NCBI GenBank assembly: GCA_012839805.1
Contig: DUMU01000008.1
Coordinates: 1 to 64,000, forward strand
Length of the DNA stretch: 64,000 nt
Source: Bacillota bacterium
GTDB taxonomy: Bacteria > Bacillota > Limnochordia > Limnochordales > DUMU01
Direction of reading: 5' to 3'
The translations under genes and the position numbers were made by a program. The notes under the pieces were generated by a model. That model worked only from the letters and a program-made list of their open reading frames with translations. It did not search any database and was not told the origin of the DNA. Positions 55,821 to 64,000 of the stretch are shown one piece after another. Each line of letters opens with the position of its first letter. Position 1 is the first letter of the stretch.

Positions 55821-58113
55821 GGGGCAGAGGGCTGGCCGCGAGACGCCCGCGGGCGGCCTTGCCTCCTGCCCCCCGGTGAAGTGCTACTGGCGAACGTTCG
55901 GCTTGGGAAGTACGCCCGGCTGCCGGAAGCGACGGGTAAGGGATGCGGCTGTGGAACATCCCGTTGAAGACGCGTAAGAACGCCTGCACGATGCCCTCGA
56001 GATCGCGCAGCGTCAAGTCCGATTCGTCCAGCTGGCCGTCATCCAGGCGCTCCCGCACGATGCGTCTGACCACCGGTTCGAGACGGGTGCGGTTTCCGTC
56101 CACGTGGGCCCGTATGGCCGCCTCCACCGCGTCCGCCAACATGACAATGGCCGTCTCGCGGCTTTGCGGGCGAGGCCCCGGGTATCGGAAGTCATCTTCC
56201 TCAACCGTATCTTCCGTCTCCCGGGCCCGATCCAACGCCTTTTGGTAGAAGAACGGGATCAGGGTCGTACCGTGGTGCTGGCGGATGAAATCGACGATGG
56301 ACTCCGGCAGGCGATATTGGCGGGCCAGGTCAACCCCGTCCTTGACGTGGAGCCGCAGCACCAGGGCACTCAAGCGAGGGTTGAGCCGGTCATGCGGATT
56401 CTCCCGGCCGAACTGGTTTTCGATGAAGAAATAGGGGCGTTTGATCTTTCCGATGTCGTGATACTGAGCTCCCACCCGCACCAGGAGCGGATCGGCGCCG
56501 ATCGCCTCGGCCGCGGCTTCCGCCAGGTTTCCCACCATGAGGCTGTGGTGGTACGTTCCCGGTGCCTCCATCATGAGCCGGCGCAGGAGAGTTTGGGTGG
56601 GGTGGCTGAGTTCTAGAAGACGAATGGAGGAAAGCAGCCCGAAGACGCTCTCCACGTAAGGCAGGACCCCTAGGGTGAAGACCGCGGTGGCAAGGCCGTT
56701 CAGGAAGCTCCAGCCTCCCCAGGCCAGGGCATGGGAGGCGTCAAAAAGCAGAGCTAGCCCTCCCATAGCCCCCGCGGCCGCCACCCCCACCAGAACTCCT
56801 ACCCGAGTGATATCCGCCCGCTGGCTTCCCCGGGGGAGCAGGCCGATCCACGCCAGGCTGCTCACGAGGGCGAGAACCGGAAGCGGAGAGTTCCAGCCGG
56901 CGACTCCTGCTACCAGAAGGGGATCGATAATGGCGGCCACTACTGCCAGGTGAACGTCGAAGAGCAGCAAGGCGGCTACCGGGCCGAGAGCGAGCGGGGC
57001 AAGGAACCCGGCTCCCGGCCAGGGAACGAAGAGAAAGAGCCGGGCCATGGCGGCCGGTAGGAGAAGTATGACGCCCCAAAGGACGAATTGCCGGTCCGCC
57101 TGCCAGACGCGTGGGGCGTGGCGGCGCAAGAAAAAGAAGGCCAGTGCGGCTAAGACCGCGGTGAAGAGGATGGCCCCTAAGAGTACCCCGTAGGTACGGC
57201 TCCCCCGGAGTAAGCCAAGGTCCTGTAAGATGGCGATGTGTTCGTCGGTGATCACGTCCCCCCGGCGAACGATCACCTGGCCTTGCTGGATGAGAAGCGG
57301 CTTGACCTGGGACATCGCTTGGGCCCGCGCCTGTTCGACGCGTTCCCGGTTGAGCGCGAGGTTCGGGCGGATCACCGCCTGGGCGATGGCACTCACCACG
57401 GTACGCTCGTCACGAGACAGGCCCAGGTTGTCTGCTCGCGCCGCGGCAAGCTCGCGTACCTGCGCCAGGTTGGTGGCGCTGATCCGCTCCTCCTGCATGA
57501 GGGGAAGAACCAAGTCGCGAGTCTTCTCGGCCAGGTTCTTGAGCCGATCGGGACCGATACGCAGCGCGGTGCCCACCACGTTGCGGCCGAGATCGATTCG
57601 TAGCTCGTCCCTGATCTGTGACCAGACCTCGTCCACCAGGTCACTACTCTGCGGGGCGGCCTGATCCGGCGCACTACTGCTCGGGCGGCCGATCGCAGCC
57701 TCGTCCTTGCTATTCCCGCCGACGGCCGGGCTCGGGTTGGGCGGCGTGCCGGCCGTCTCGAGGCGCGCGAACAGGGCCTGGATCACTTCTCCCACACGGC
57801 GTGCCTGCTCCGGGTCGATTTCGTAGTTGGCAGGGTTGGCCACGGCGTCGAGCTCGGCCTGGCGGGCTGCTTCCTCCCGCAAGGCCTGAGTGAGCGGCCG
57901 GTTCTCGATGGTCCGCGGCGACATTACATCGCGGCTGGCTACCTGCCCCGCCCGGAAACTGGTGCTCTCCGGCAGGACGCCTATGCCGAGCAAGAACGCG
58001 TAAAGCAGGCCAAATAGAGCGAGCAGGGCGGCTCGCCGGAGCTCGGTGCTTCTCCGGAAGGTGCGGAGGACCCGCTCCCCCAGGGAGCGGCCGGGCCACG
58101 CAACCTTCTTCAT
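55780..58113 (-). CDS. pgpH: 7TM-HD phosphodiesterase (PgpH/YqfF)
   Basis: 777 residues. One N-terminal TM, an extracytoplasmic 7TMR-HDED domain (about 55-320), seven membrane segments (about 325-510), and a cytoplasmic HD domain with GAQYHDIGKIKRP (about 560) and a later DAVEAAIR. Homologues hydrolyse cyclic di-AMP. A polar 60-residue tail extends past the HD domain and overlaps ybeY. Confidence 0.94.
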   Translation of the reverse strand: MKKVAWPGRSLGERVLRTFRRSTELRRAALLALFGLLYAFLLGIGVLPESTSFRAGQVASRDVMSPRTIENRPLTQALREEAARQAELDAVANPANYEIDPEQARRVGEVIQALFARLETAGTPPNPSPAVGGNSKDEAAIGRPSSSAPDQAAPQSSDLVDEVWSQIRDELRIDLGRNVVGTALRIGPDRLKNLAEKTRDLVLPLMQEERISATNLAQVRELAAARADNLGLSRDERTVVSAIAQAVIRPNLALNRERVEQARAQAMSQVKPLLIQQGQVIVRRGDVITDEHIAILQDLGLLRGSRTYGVLLGAILFTAVLAALAFFFLRRHAPRVWQADRQFVLWGVILLLPAAMARLFLFVPWPGAGFLAPLALGPVAALLLFDVHLAVVAAIIDPLLVAGVAGWNSPLPVLALVSSLAWIGLLPRGSQRADITRVGVLVGVAAAGAMGGLALLFDASHALAWGGWSFLNGLATAVFTLGVLPYVESVFGLLSSIRLLELSHPTQTLLRRLMMEAPGTYHHSLMVGNLAEAAAEAIGADPLLVRVGAQYHDIGKIKRPYFFIENQFGRENPHDRLNPRLSALVLRLHVKDGVDLARQYRLPESIVDFIRQHHGTTLIPFFYQKALDRARETEDTVEEDDFRYPGPRPQSRETAIVMLADAVEAAIRAHVDGNRTRLEPVVRRIVRERLDDGQLDESDLTLRDLEGIVQAFLRVFNGMFHSRIPYPSLPAAGRTSQAERSPVALHRGAGGKAARGRLAASPLPREEDGNGARRAML

Positions 58114-59108
58114 CCCGTCAACTCCCCGCTCCCCGCCTCTCCTCGTATGCCTTTCTCGAAGCGGTCGTAGGCCCGGATGATTCGCTGTACCAGCTCGTGG
58201 CGGACCACGTCCCGTTCGTTCAAGTAAACGAAGGCGACCCCCTCCACTCCCCGCAGGACTTCGGTTACTTCCAGGAGCCCCGAACGTTGCCCCTTGGGCA
58301 GGTCTACCTGGGTCACGTCGCCGGTTACCACTACTCGCGATCCAAACCCCATCCTGGTGAGGAACATCTTCATTTGCTCGGGGGTGGTGTTTTGTGCCTC
58401 GTCCAGGATGATAAAGGCATCATCGAGGGTACGTCCCCGCATGTACGCGAGCGGCGCCACCTCGATCAACCCCCGCTCCATATGTCGCTGGAAGCCTTCT
58501 GTACCCAGGGTGTCGTAGAGTGCATCGTAGAGAGGGCGCAGGTACGGGTCGACTTTCTCCTGAAGGTCTCCGGGTAGGAAGCCGAGCTTTTCCCCGGCTT
58601 CCACCGCCGGCCGGGTGAGCACGAGCCTTGCTACCTCTTTCTTCTTGAGCGCCGCTGCCGCCATGGCCACCGCCAGGTAGGTCTTTCCGGTTCCGGCCGG
58701 GCCGATGGCAAAGACCAGCGCATGATTGCGCATGGCCTCCACGTACTCCTTTTGGCCCATCGACCGTGGCACGATGGCACGCCCGCGTGCGGTCACGATC
58801 AGCACGTCGTTACTCAAGTCACTAAACTGCACGGGAGAGTCTTCGGAGGCGAGCTCCACCGCGGCCCGCACGTCCTGGGGGCTCAAGAAATCTTGTTTGC
58901 GGGACAGGGCGGCCAGGTCCTCCAGTACCCGCCGGGCGGCGGCCACTGCTTCCGCGCTGCCGAACACGGCTACCTCGTTACCACGCGGTCGGATCGCCAC
59001 CCCGAATTTCTTCTCGATCAGCCGGAAGTATTCGTCGGCAGTACCGGCAAGACGGATCGCCTCGCCATTGGTGGGCAAACGGAGTCTTGCTTCCGCAGTC
59101 TGTGTCAA
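58110..59108 (-). CDS. phoH: PhoH-family ATPase (YbeZ-like)
   Basis: 332 residues. KH-like N-terminal region, then Walker A FAIGPAGTGKTYLA (about 133-146), and Walker B-like DDAFIILDEAQNTTPEQMKMFLTR. It acts with YbeY in RNA metabolism in several bacteria. TTG start with GGAGGGG nine bases upstream; overlaps pgpH by four bases. Confidence 0.95.
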   Translation of the reverse strand: MTQTAEARLRLPTNGEAIRLAGTADEYFRLIEKKFGVAIRPRGNEVAVFGSAEAVAAARRVLEDLAALSRKQDFLSPQDVRAAVELASEDSPVQFSDLSNDVLIVTARGRAIVPRSMGQKEYVEAMRNHALVFAIGPAGTGKTYLAVAMAAAALKKKEVARLVLTRPAVEAGEKLGFLPGDLQEKVDPYLRPLYDALYDTLGTEGFQRHMERGLIEVAPLAYMRGRTLDDAFIILDEAQNTTPEQMKMFLTRMGFGSRVVVTGDVTQVDLPKGQRSGLLEVTEVLRGVEGVAFVYLNERDVVRHELVQRIIRAYDRFEKGIRGEAGSGELTG

Positions 59109-59150
59109 GCCTTTTATCCCCTCCCCTTACCTTGCTTACCGGGCTCGTCC

Positions 59151-60368
59151 CTATCCTGCCGCCATGCCTTTGTCAGGCTTTTCCAGCCGCAAGCGGTAGG
59201 TTCCCAGCTCTTCGCTGGTACTCACCAATACCCGTGCCCTGGCGCTTCGGCCTTTTCCGTCGTCGCCGCTAACCCCGGTGTCCTCGCTCGTCTCCACCAC
59301 CGGCACGCCCGGCGGCAACTGCTCACGCACCCGGGCCCAGGCCCGGGCCAACGCCTCCTGGACGGCCTCGGCCTCCGAACGGCGAATCACCTGCTCTCGT
59401 ACTTCGAATCGGCAGACCGTTATACCGGCCCAGGGTAGCCGGATCGTCCCTATGTACCCGGGGCGGATCTTCACTTCCTCTTCCCAGCTTCCTGCCCCCG
59501 ATGGCCGGCTAGGGACCGGAACCATGATACGCCAGCGACCCACCTGGATCCCGCGATGCCGGGTAACTCGTCCGGTCCGCTCCCGAAGTCGCTCTTCCAG
59601 CGGAACTATTGCTTCGGCCTCGTACCAGACCCGGCCCCGGATGATACCTTCTGCCCGTACCGGCTTACCGTCCTCGACGCCGGCAATGAGCACCTCGCCC
59701 CGGGTCACCGGTTGTCCCCGTTCCACGCGGGGGATACCCCGCACCACCAGCGTCTCCGTGACCAGGCCGTCCTTTCGGGCCACCAGGTCCGCCGGCCCGT
59801 ACCCCAAGGCCTCCGGCACGATCCGCTCGACTGCCCGGATCTCGAGCAGCGTGCCCCGGGTCCGCACCCCCACCCAGGCCAGCTGCGGCACTCGCAGGAG
59901 CAACTGCTCCGCCAGCCGGTCGGGGTCAATCTGCCGGCGCCGCAGGCCCGGCTCAATGCCCAGCTCCTCCAACGCCACCCGTACCCTGGTCGCCAACCCC
60001 GCCGGAACTCCCTGCACGGCGATAAACCATATGTGACGGGTCACCAGTGCCATGATCCCCAGCGCCAGCGCGGCCCCGACCACGAAGGAAACCCTCGGCG
60101 CCAGGCGCCGAAAGAAAAAGGGCAGCCCCCCTTCCTTGAGCACTACCATTCTGAGACCCCGTTCGCGGGCAAGCTCGCGAACGAGGCCGGCGTCCGCCGG
60201 GGACGACTGGATGAGGAGCAAGTCGGGGCTGACCCTTTCCACGTGCGCCAGATAACGACGACGAGCAAGCAAGGCATTGAGAAGCTCCTCCGGCCTGCCG
60301 CCGCTCAGAGCGATTATAGCATAACCCTCGATCCGCCTCCAGAAGGTGCTAGCGGCCAGAGCCCTCAC
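59151..60368 (-). CDS. yqfD: Sporulation protein YqfD
   Basis: 405 residues. N-terminal region WRRIEGYAIIALSGGRPEELLNAL, one membrane segment (about 93-114) and an extracytoplasmic part with IEPGLRRRQIDPDRLAEQLL, family signatures. Mother-cell gene needed for efficient sporulation in Bacillus. Overlaps yqfC by 20 bases. Confidence 0.93.
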   Translation of the reverse strand: MRALAASTFWRRIEGYAIIALSGGRPEELLNALLARRRYLAHVERVSPDLLLIQSSPADAGLVRELARERGLRMVVLKEGGLPFFFRRLAPRVSFVVGAALALGIMALVTRHIWFIAVQGVPAGLATRVRVALEELGIEPGLRRRQIDPDRLAEQLLLRVPQLAWVGVRTRGTLLEIRAVERIVPEALGYGPADLVARKDGLVTETLVVRGIPRVERGQPVTRGEVLIAGVEDGKPVRAEGIIRGRVWYEAEAIVPLEERLRERTGRVTRHRGIQVGRWRIMVPVPSRPSGAGSWEEEVKIRPGYIGTIRLPWAGITVCRFEVREQVIRRSEAEAVQEALARAWARVREQLPPGVPVVETSEDTGVSGDDGKGRSARARVLVSTSEELGTYRLRLEKPDKGMAAG

Positions 60369-60657
60369 CCCCCGGGCGTGACAGCATTACCACCGACTCG
60401 ATCATCCCCTCGATCCATACCTCCTCCGGCAGGAGCAGGGCCAGGCGAAGGCGCCGGCCACTCACCTCCACCTCGCCTTCACTAGTTCGGAGTCTCACCC
60501 GGTCGCGAGCACAATGTAGGAGCCCGTGGTGGTTCTCTATGTGAACTTCCTGCGTCCCCAGCATGGTGATGCGGGGCAGATCGAGCAGTACGTCTGCCGG
60601 GAGTTCACTCAAGGTTGCCGCGGCGCGGCGCCAGCGGTTCGACCGCGTAGCCTTCAC
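60349..60657 (-). CDS. yqfC: Sporulation protein YqfC
   Basis: 102 residues from the GTG at 60657: LSELPADVLLDLPRITMLGTQEVHIENHHGLL...VRLRTSEGEVEVSGRRLRLALLLPEEVWIEGMIE, the complete YqfC pattern. The frame opens at 60702, but the GTG start gives the usual family length; its ribosome site is not ideally spaced. Paired with yqfD as in other spore formers. Confidence 0.9.
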   Translation of the reverse strand: MKATRSNRWRRAAATLSELPADVLLDLPRITMLGTQEVHIENHHGLLHCARDRVRLRTSEGEVEVSGRRLRLALLLPEEVWIEGMIESVVMLSRPGGEGSGR

Positions 60658-60759
60658 GCTCCTCGCCAGGCCGGTTCCCCTCACTCTCTTCCCATGCTGC
60701 ACCCGTACCCATACCCGCGCGCATGGCTCTCTGCCATCTTTATTCCGCTAAAGGAAAGG

Positions 60760-60797
60760 CAAGAAGCAAAGAACCCGGGGCGTTAAACCCCGGGCTC
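60760..60797 (-). terminator. Terminator after rpsU
   Basis: A 7-bp GC stem CCCGGGG/CCCCGGG (60794-60788 with 60780-60774) extended by A-T/G-T pairs, 7-base loop, then TTCTTTGCTTCTT on the minus strand; located about 50 bases after rpsU. Confidence 0.8.
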
Positions 60798-60842
60798 CTG
60801 GTCAGTTAGCCCATGTCCTCCGGTCGCTTCGCGGACTCCCTG

Positions 60843-61022
60843 TCAAATCCGTTCCCGCTTGCGACGGGCCGCCTGCGACTTTTTCTTGCGCCGCACGCTC
60901 GGCTTCTCATAGTGCTCCCGCTTGCGTAGCTCGGCCAAGATGCCAGATTTCTGGCACTCTCGCTTGAAGCGCCGCAGCGCCTGGTCGAAGGATTCGTCCT
61001 TACCGATCCGCACCTCTGCCAA
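60843..61022 (-). CDS. rpsU: 30S ribosomal protein S21
   Basis: 59 residues: [54 protein letters not shown], complete and standard. The TTG at 61022 has GGAGG eight bases upstream; the frame opens at 61046. Confidence 0.97.
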   Translation of the reverse strand: MAEVRIGKDESFDQALRRFKRECQKSGILAELRKREHYEKPSVRRKKKSQAARRKRERI

Positions 61023-61104
61023 CCCTGCTCCCTCCCCCCGTCCCATCGGGGTTCGAGCCGAGTACCCTGCGATGAGAAAAATCGGTGCCGGACAGGGAAC
61101 CTGC

Positions 61105-61527
61105 TCAACCGGGGGGCCAGCGCAACGCCCGCCCGCCCAGTATATGCAGATGAAGGTGGTGAACGGTCTGCCCCGCCTCCCCGCGCACGTTGACGACCAG
61201 CCGATAGCCCCGCTCCGCCACTCCTAGTCTTCGCGCCACCTCGACCGCTACCAGGATAAGATGCCCGGCCAGCCCCCGGTCGGCGGCGGTCAGGTGGTCG
61301 AGGCTCTCGATGTGCCGGCGGGGGATGATGAGTGCGTGAACCGGCGCCTGCGGATGGGCGTCTTCGAAGCCCAGTACTTCGCCATCCTCGTAGAGGAGCC
61401 GGGCCGGCAACTCGCCGCGAACGATGCGGCAGAAGGGACAAGGAGCCGCCTCCGCCGTCTTTACATTCTCCTCGCCGGAGGACTTTCCTTCTTCGTCCTC
61501 GTACTTCACGTCCGGATCCATTTTCAT
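61105..61527 (-). CDS. HIT-family nucleotide hydrolase
   Basis: 140 residues with [42 protein letters not shown] and the catalytic triad [15 protein letters not shown] polar 27-residue N-terminal extension is not family-typical. Lies just upstream of rpsU, as in many Bacillota. Confidence 0.94.
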   Translation of the reverse strand: MKMDPDVKYEDEEGKSSGEENVKTAEAAPCPFCRIVRGELPARLLYEDGEVLGFEDAHPQAPVHALIIPRRHIESLDHLTAADRGLAGHLILVAVEVARRLGVAERGYRLVVNVRGEAGQTVHHLHLHILGGRALRWPPG

Positions 61528-61621
61528 ACTGCCCCCTATGGTGCCCGGAGCCGGCGGTTCCGGCCGGCGCCGCCCTCAGTACCCAACCCGAGCCATCTTG
61601 TCCCGTACACCATCATCAGAA

Positions 61622-62599
61622 TCACAGGAACGACAGTAACCACCCCAGAAACGGTAACTGGACGAGGCTCGCGAGTACCGTAACCACCACGCCGCTCGTG
61701 GCCATGGAGGTATCTGCTCCCAGAGCTTCGGCAAAGAGGGCGGTTATCATCATGGTCGGCATGGCCGCCTCGACCACTATTACTTTGGCCATGTCACTCC
61801 CCGCCGGCAAGAGGCCGGCGGCGAAGAGCGTCGCCAGAGCCGGCAGGACCGCCAGGCGCAGGATCGCTACTACTCCACCCGCTCGCCAGCGGGTGCCCTT
61901 ACCACCGAGTCTGGCCACGAGGCTCCCCACCTGCAGCAGGGCAAGCGGTACCGTTACTTGTCCTAATCTGTCGAGCGGCGAAAGAAGCCACGCGGGAACT
62001 CTGACCCCGGCCACCACCAGCACCGTACCGGCCAGCAGCGCGAGAAAGTTGGGGTTAAGAAGAGCCCTTCGCCAGCCGTTCACCGCGAGCTTGGGTGGGC
62101 CGGCGCCCGGGCCGCTCCCGGCGTAGTGCCCTTGCATTATCCGGACGCCAACGGTCCAGAAAACCAGGGTAGTCCCGAAGTCGTAGAGCACCACGAAGGG
62201 GACGGCGGTGGGGCCGACCAGCGCCAGGCTCACGGGGAGGCCGAGAAAGATGGTGTTGGGGAAGGCGCAGGCGGCTGCGAACGCGCCGCCGGCCAGAGGG
62301 TCTAAGTGCAGCCACCGGGCCACGATGAGACCCAAAGCGAGGCCGGCCAGCGCCAGCCCGACCGCCACTCCTGCGACCCCGAGGCTTCCGGCCAGCATGT
62401 CTTGGGAGAGACGCGAAACAGTGTTGACAAAGATGAGGGCGGGGATAGTGAGGCGGTAGAGCAGCTGGGAGAGGGCTTCGTCGGTGGCAGAACCTATCCA
62501 TCCGAGCCGCCGGGCCACATACCCGATGCCGCCCAGGGTGAGGAAAAGGAAGAGCGGGGGCAAAGCCGCGCGCCAACTTTGGATCATGCTGACCGGCAC
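61622..62599 (-). CDS. AEC-family transporter (auxin efflux carrier type)
   Basis: 325 residues with about ten membrane segments in two five-helix halves. LTIPALIFVNTVSR, ACAFPNTIFLGLPVSLALVG and EAAMPTMMITALFAEALGAD are the family motifs, including the helix-break Asn-Thr. Substrates of bacterial members are small organic acids such as malate; not determined here. It overlaps the mtaB 3' end by 16 bases. Confidence 0.9.
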   Translation of the reverse strand: MPVSMIQSWRAALPPLFLFLTLGGIGYVARRLGWIGSATDEALSQLLYRLTIPALIFVNTVSRLSQDMLAGSLGVAGVAVGLALAGLALGLIVARWLHLDPLAGGAFAAACAFPNTIFLGLPVSLALVGPTAVPFVVLYDFGTTLVFWTVGVRIMQGHYAGSGPGAGPPKLAVNGWRRALLNPNFLALLAGTVLVVAGVRVPAWLLSPLDRLGQVTVPLALLQVGSLVARLGGKGTRWRAGGVVAILRLAVLPALATLFAAGLLPAGSDMAKVIVVEAAMPTMMITALFAEALGADTSMATSGVVVTVLASLVQLPFLGWLLSFL

Positions 62600-64000
62600 A
62601 CCGCCTCGAGGCCTCCGGCGTCTGCCCCGGTTACGTCGACCTGGATGAGAGAACGAGCCGGCGGTCTGGATCTTTCCTCCGATTCGTCCGGTGCGTCCGG
62701 ACGGCCCGGCTCGCCGGGACGCACCCTCACTCTGACGTAGGTGCGGGTCAGTCCGATGAGCGCCCGCCCGGCCGGGTCTTCCTCCTCGATGAGTACTTCC
62801 ACCTGCCGTCCGACGAACCGGCGGTGGTAGCTCTCGGCCAGTTCACGGCCGAGCCGGATCAACTCACGCGCTCTTTCCTCTCGCACGGCCTTTTCCACCT
62901 GGTCTGGATAGCGGGCGGCGGGCGTCCCCTCCCGGGGCGAGAAGGGGAAGACATGCAGGCGGCTCCAACCGACGTCCTGGCAGAGCGAAACCGTGCGGGC
63001 GAACGCGGCCTCGGTCTCCCCGGGGAAACCGGTGATGATATCAGTCGTCAGGGCCACCTCCGGCCAGATCCGGCGCAGGCGCTCGGCGAGCCGGCGCACC
63101 TGGTCGGCACGGTAGCGCCGTCGCATCCGTTTCAGGATGTCATCGTCCCCCGACTGAACCGGAAGATGGAAGTGCGGGCAAAAAGCCGGCGTTTCCTCGA
63201 GGACCTGCAGCAGGTCGTCGGTAACCTCGTTCGGATGCAGAGACGAAAGACGCAAGCGGGTAAGCCCCGGCACCTTCCCTACCTCGCGGACCAGACGCGC
63301 GAGAGTCCATTCGCCAGGCAGGTCTTCGCCGTACCCGGCCAGGTGAACTCCGGTCAAAACGATCTCCTGGTACCCGGCCGCCACCAGCTGGCGAACTTCC
63401 TCCCTCACCGCCTCCGGCGGCCGGCTCCGGCCCGGTCCCCGCAAATGGGGAATGATGCAGTACGAACAGAAGAGGGAACACCCGTCCTGGATTTTCACCA
63501 CCGCCCGGGTATGCCGGGTGAACGCGGTGGGAAGTTCCTCATAGTCGCGGAGCCGGTAAACCGGATGAACTCTCGTCTCCGCCCCGGCACTCCCTCCATC
63601 TCTGTTTCCCTGTCCGTCTCCGTCCCCATCTCCCTCTCCGTCTCCGGCCATGCTTATCCGGGCCGCCATCTGCTGGTCGAGCCAGTCCGGTATCCGGGCG
63701 CGCCCGCCGGTTCCGATTACCAACCGTACCCCCGGCAGCGAGGCGACGGTGGCGGCGGCCCGCTGGCTGTAGCAGCCCATCACCACGATGACGGCCTGCG
63801 GGTTTTGGTGGTGGAGGCGGCGGATCAGCTGGCGGCTCTTTTTCTCACTGGTCGCGGTTACCGCGCAAGTGTTGACACAATAGGCATCGGCCGGTTCATC
63901 GGCTTCGACGCAGACGTACCCCCGCCGCCTGAGCTCGGTGCCGAGGGCATCCAGTTCATACTGATTCACTTTACAGCCCAAAGCTACCAGCCCCACCCGG
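62584..64000 (-). CDS. mtaB: tRNA t6A37 methylthiotransferase MtaB (5' end outside window)
   Basis: Radical SAM enzyme that turns t6A37 into ms2t6A37. At least 470 residues. The N-terminal cluster cysteines are in LGCKVNQYE, VNTCAVT and MGCYSQR; the radical SAM motif is CSLFCSYCIIPHLRGPGRSR; a TRAM domain closes the protein. A Gly/Asp-repeat insertion (GDGEGDGDGDGQGNRDGG) lies between the first domain and the SAM domain. The first visible GTG (63996) is probably internal, with the true start beyond 64000. Confidence 0.93.
   Translation of the reverse strand, partial: RVGLVALGCKVNQYELDALGTELRRRGYVCVEADEPADAYCVNTCAVTATSEKKSRQLIRRLHHQNPQAVIVVMGCYSQRAAATVASLPGVRLVIGTGGRARIPDWLDQQMAARISMAGDGEGDGDGDGQGNRDGGSAGAETRVHPVYRLRDYEELPTAFTRHTRAVVKIQDGCSLFCSYCIIPHLRGPGRSRPPEAVREEVRQLVAAGYQEIVLTGVHLAGYGEDLPGEWTLARLVREVGKVPGLTRLRLSSLHPNEVTDDLLQVLEETPAFCPHFHLPVQSGDDDILKRMRRRYRADQVRRLAERLRRIWPEVALTTDIITGFPGETEAAFARTVSLCQDVGWSRLHVFPFSPREGTPAARYPDQVEKAVREERARELIRLGRELAESYHRRFVGRQVEVLIEEEDPAGRALIGLTRTYVRVRVRPGEPGRPDAPDESEERSRPPARSLIQVDVTGADAGGLEAVCRSA
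63595..63650. repeat. Imperfect short tandem repeat inside mtaB
   Basis: A run of TCTCCGTCCC-like hexamer units encodes alternating Gly and Asp on the minus strand, a local in-frame expansion at a domain boundary. Confidence 0.7.

Overview
The window reads as a chromosomal segment of a GC-rich, endospore-forming member of the Bacillota (Firmicutes). The evidence is the sporulation set (dipicolinate synthase dpaA/dpaB, yqfC/yqfD, ymxH, a YaaH-like GH18 enzyme), Firmicutes-type operons (ymxG-ymxH-dpaA-dpaB-asd-dapG-dapA-rnjB, and rpsU-yqfC-yqfD-phoH-pgpH-ybeY-dgkA), RNase J, and a TRAP (mtrB) regulator. A B12-dependent ribonucleotide reductase and a class-wide taste for GTG/TTG starts fit a GC-rich, probably anaerobic or microaerobic lineage. 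The species cannot be named from this window.

Layout. (1) 1-14320, almost all minus strand: nrdR-nrdJ, a PerR/Fur regulator, tRNA-Leu (plus strand), a small gene broken by an in-frame TGA, an AIR-synthase/HypE-like enzyme, alanine dehydrogenase, then dnaE-mtrB(TRAP)-DUF2007-accD-accA-pyk read in that order. (2) 14745-22066, plus strand: a six- to seven-gene peptide-type ABC transporter operon. Its substrate-binding protein has its lobes in circularly permuted order, its OppC has a large beta-rich extracytoplasmic insertion, and two small membrane-associated proteins of unknown family follow the ATPases. (3) 21965-25950, minus strand: murA, a CBM25-like protein, tRNA-Gln and tRNA-Glu under a clear promoter, and an MTA phosphorylase family gene. 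(4) 26159-30168, plus strand: typA with a promoter so close that the message is nearly leaderless, a nitrilase-family gene, and a HAD phosphatase. (5) 30205-44399, minus strand: M16 peptidase, ymxH, a glycine-zipper stress protein, dapB, dpaA, dpaB, asd, dapG, dapA, rnjB, nfo, dat, a SIS protein and a frameshifted ROK kinase. This is the lysine/DPA/peptidoglycan precursor route with a candidate mother-cell promoter before dpaA. (6) 44628-45959: a plus-strand GH18 spore-lytic type enzyme behind two adjacent dyads. (7) 46005-64000, minus strand: mtaB, AEC permease, HIT, rpsU, yqfC, yqfD, phoH, pgpH, ybeY, dgkA-PAP2 fusion, DUF502, two DUF881 paralogues, cdd, queA, tgt, yajC, secD, secF and tRNA-Asn.

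The most unusual part is the ABC transporter operon. The binding protein carries the C-terminal two thirds of a family-5 (DppA/OppA-type) protein directly after the signal peptide and the N-terminal third at the end, at normal overall length, and it is encoded with a permease that has an extra extracytoplasmic domain. Other points worth checking are the TGA-interrupted gene near 4.4 kb, the frameshifted ROK gene, the variant active-site residues of the DgkA-PAP2 fusion, a non-canonical HypE-like protein, and repeat-derived low-complexity insertions in conserved enzymes (dnaE, mtaB).
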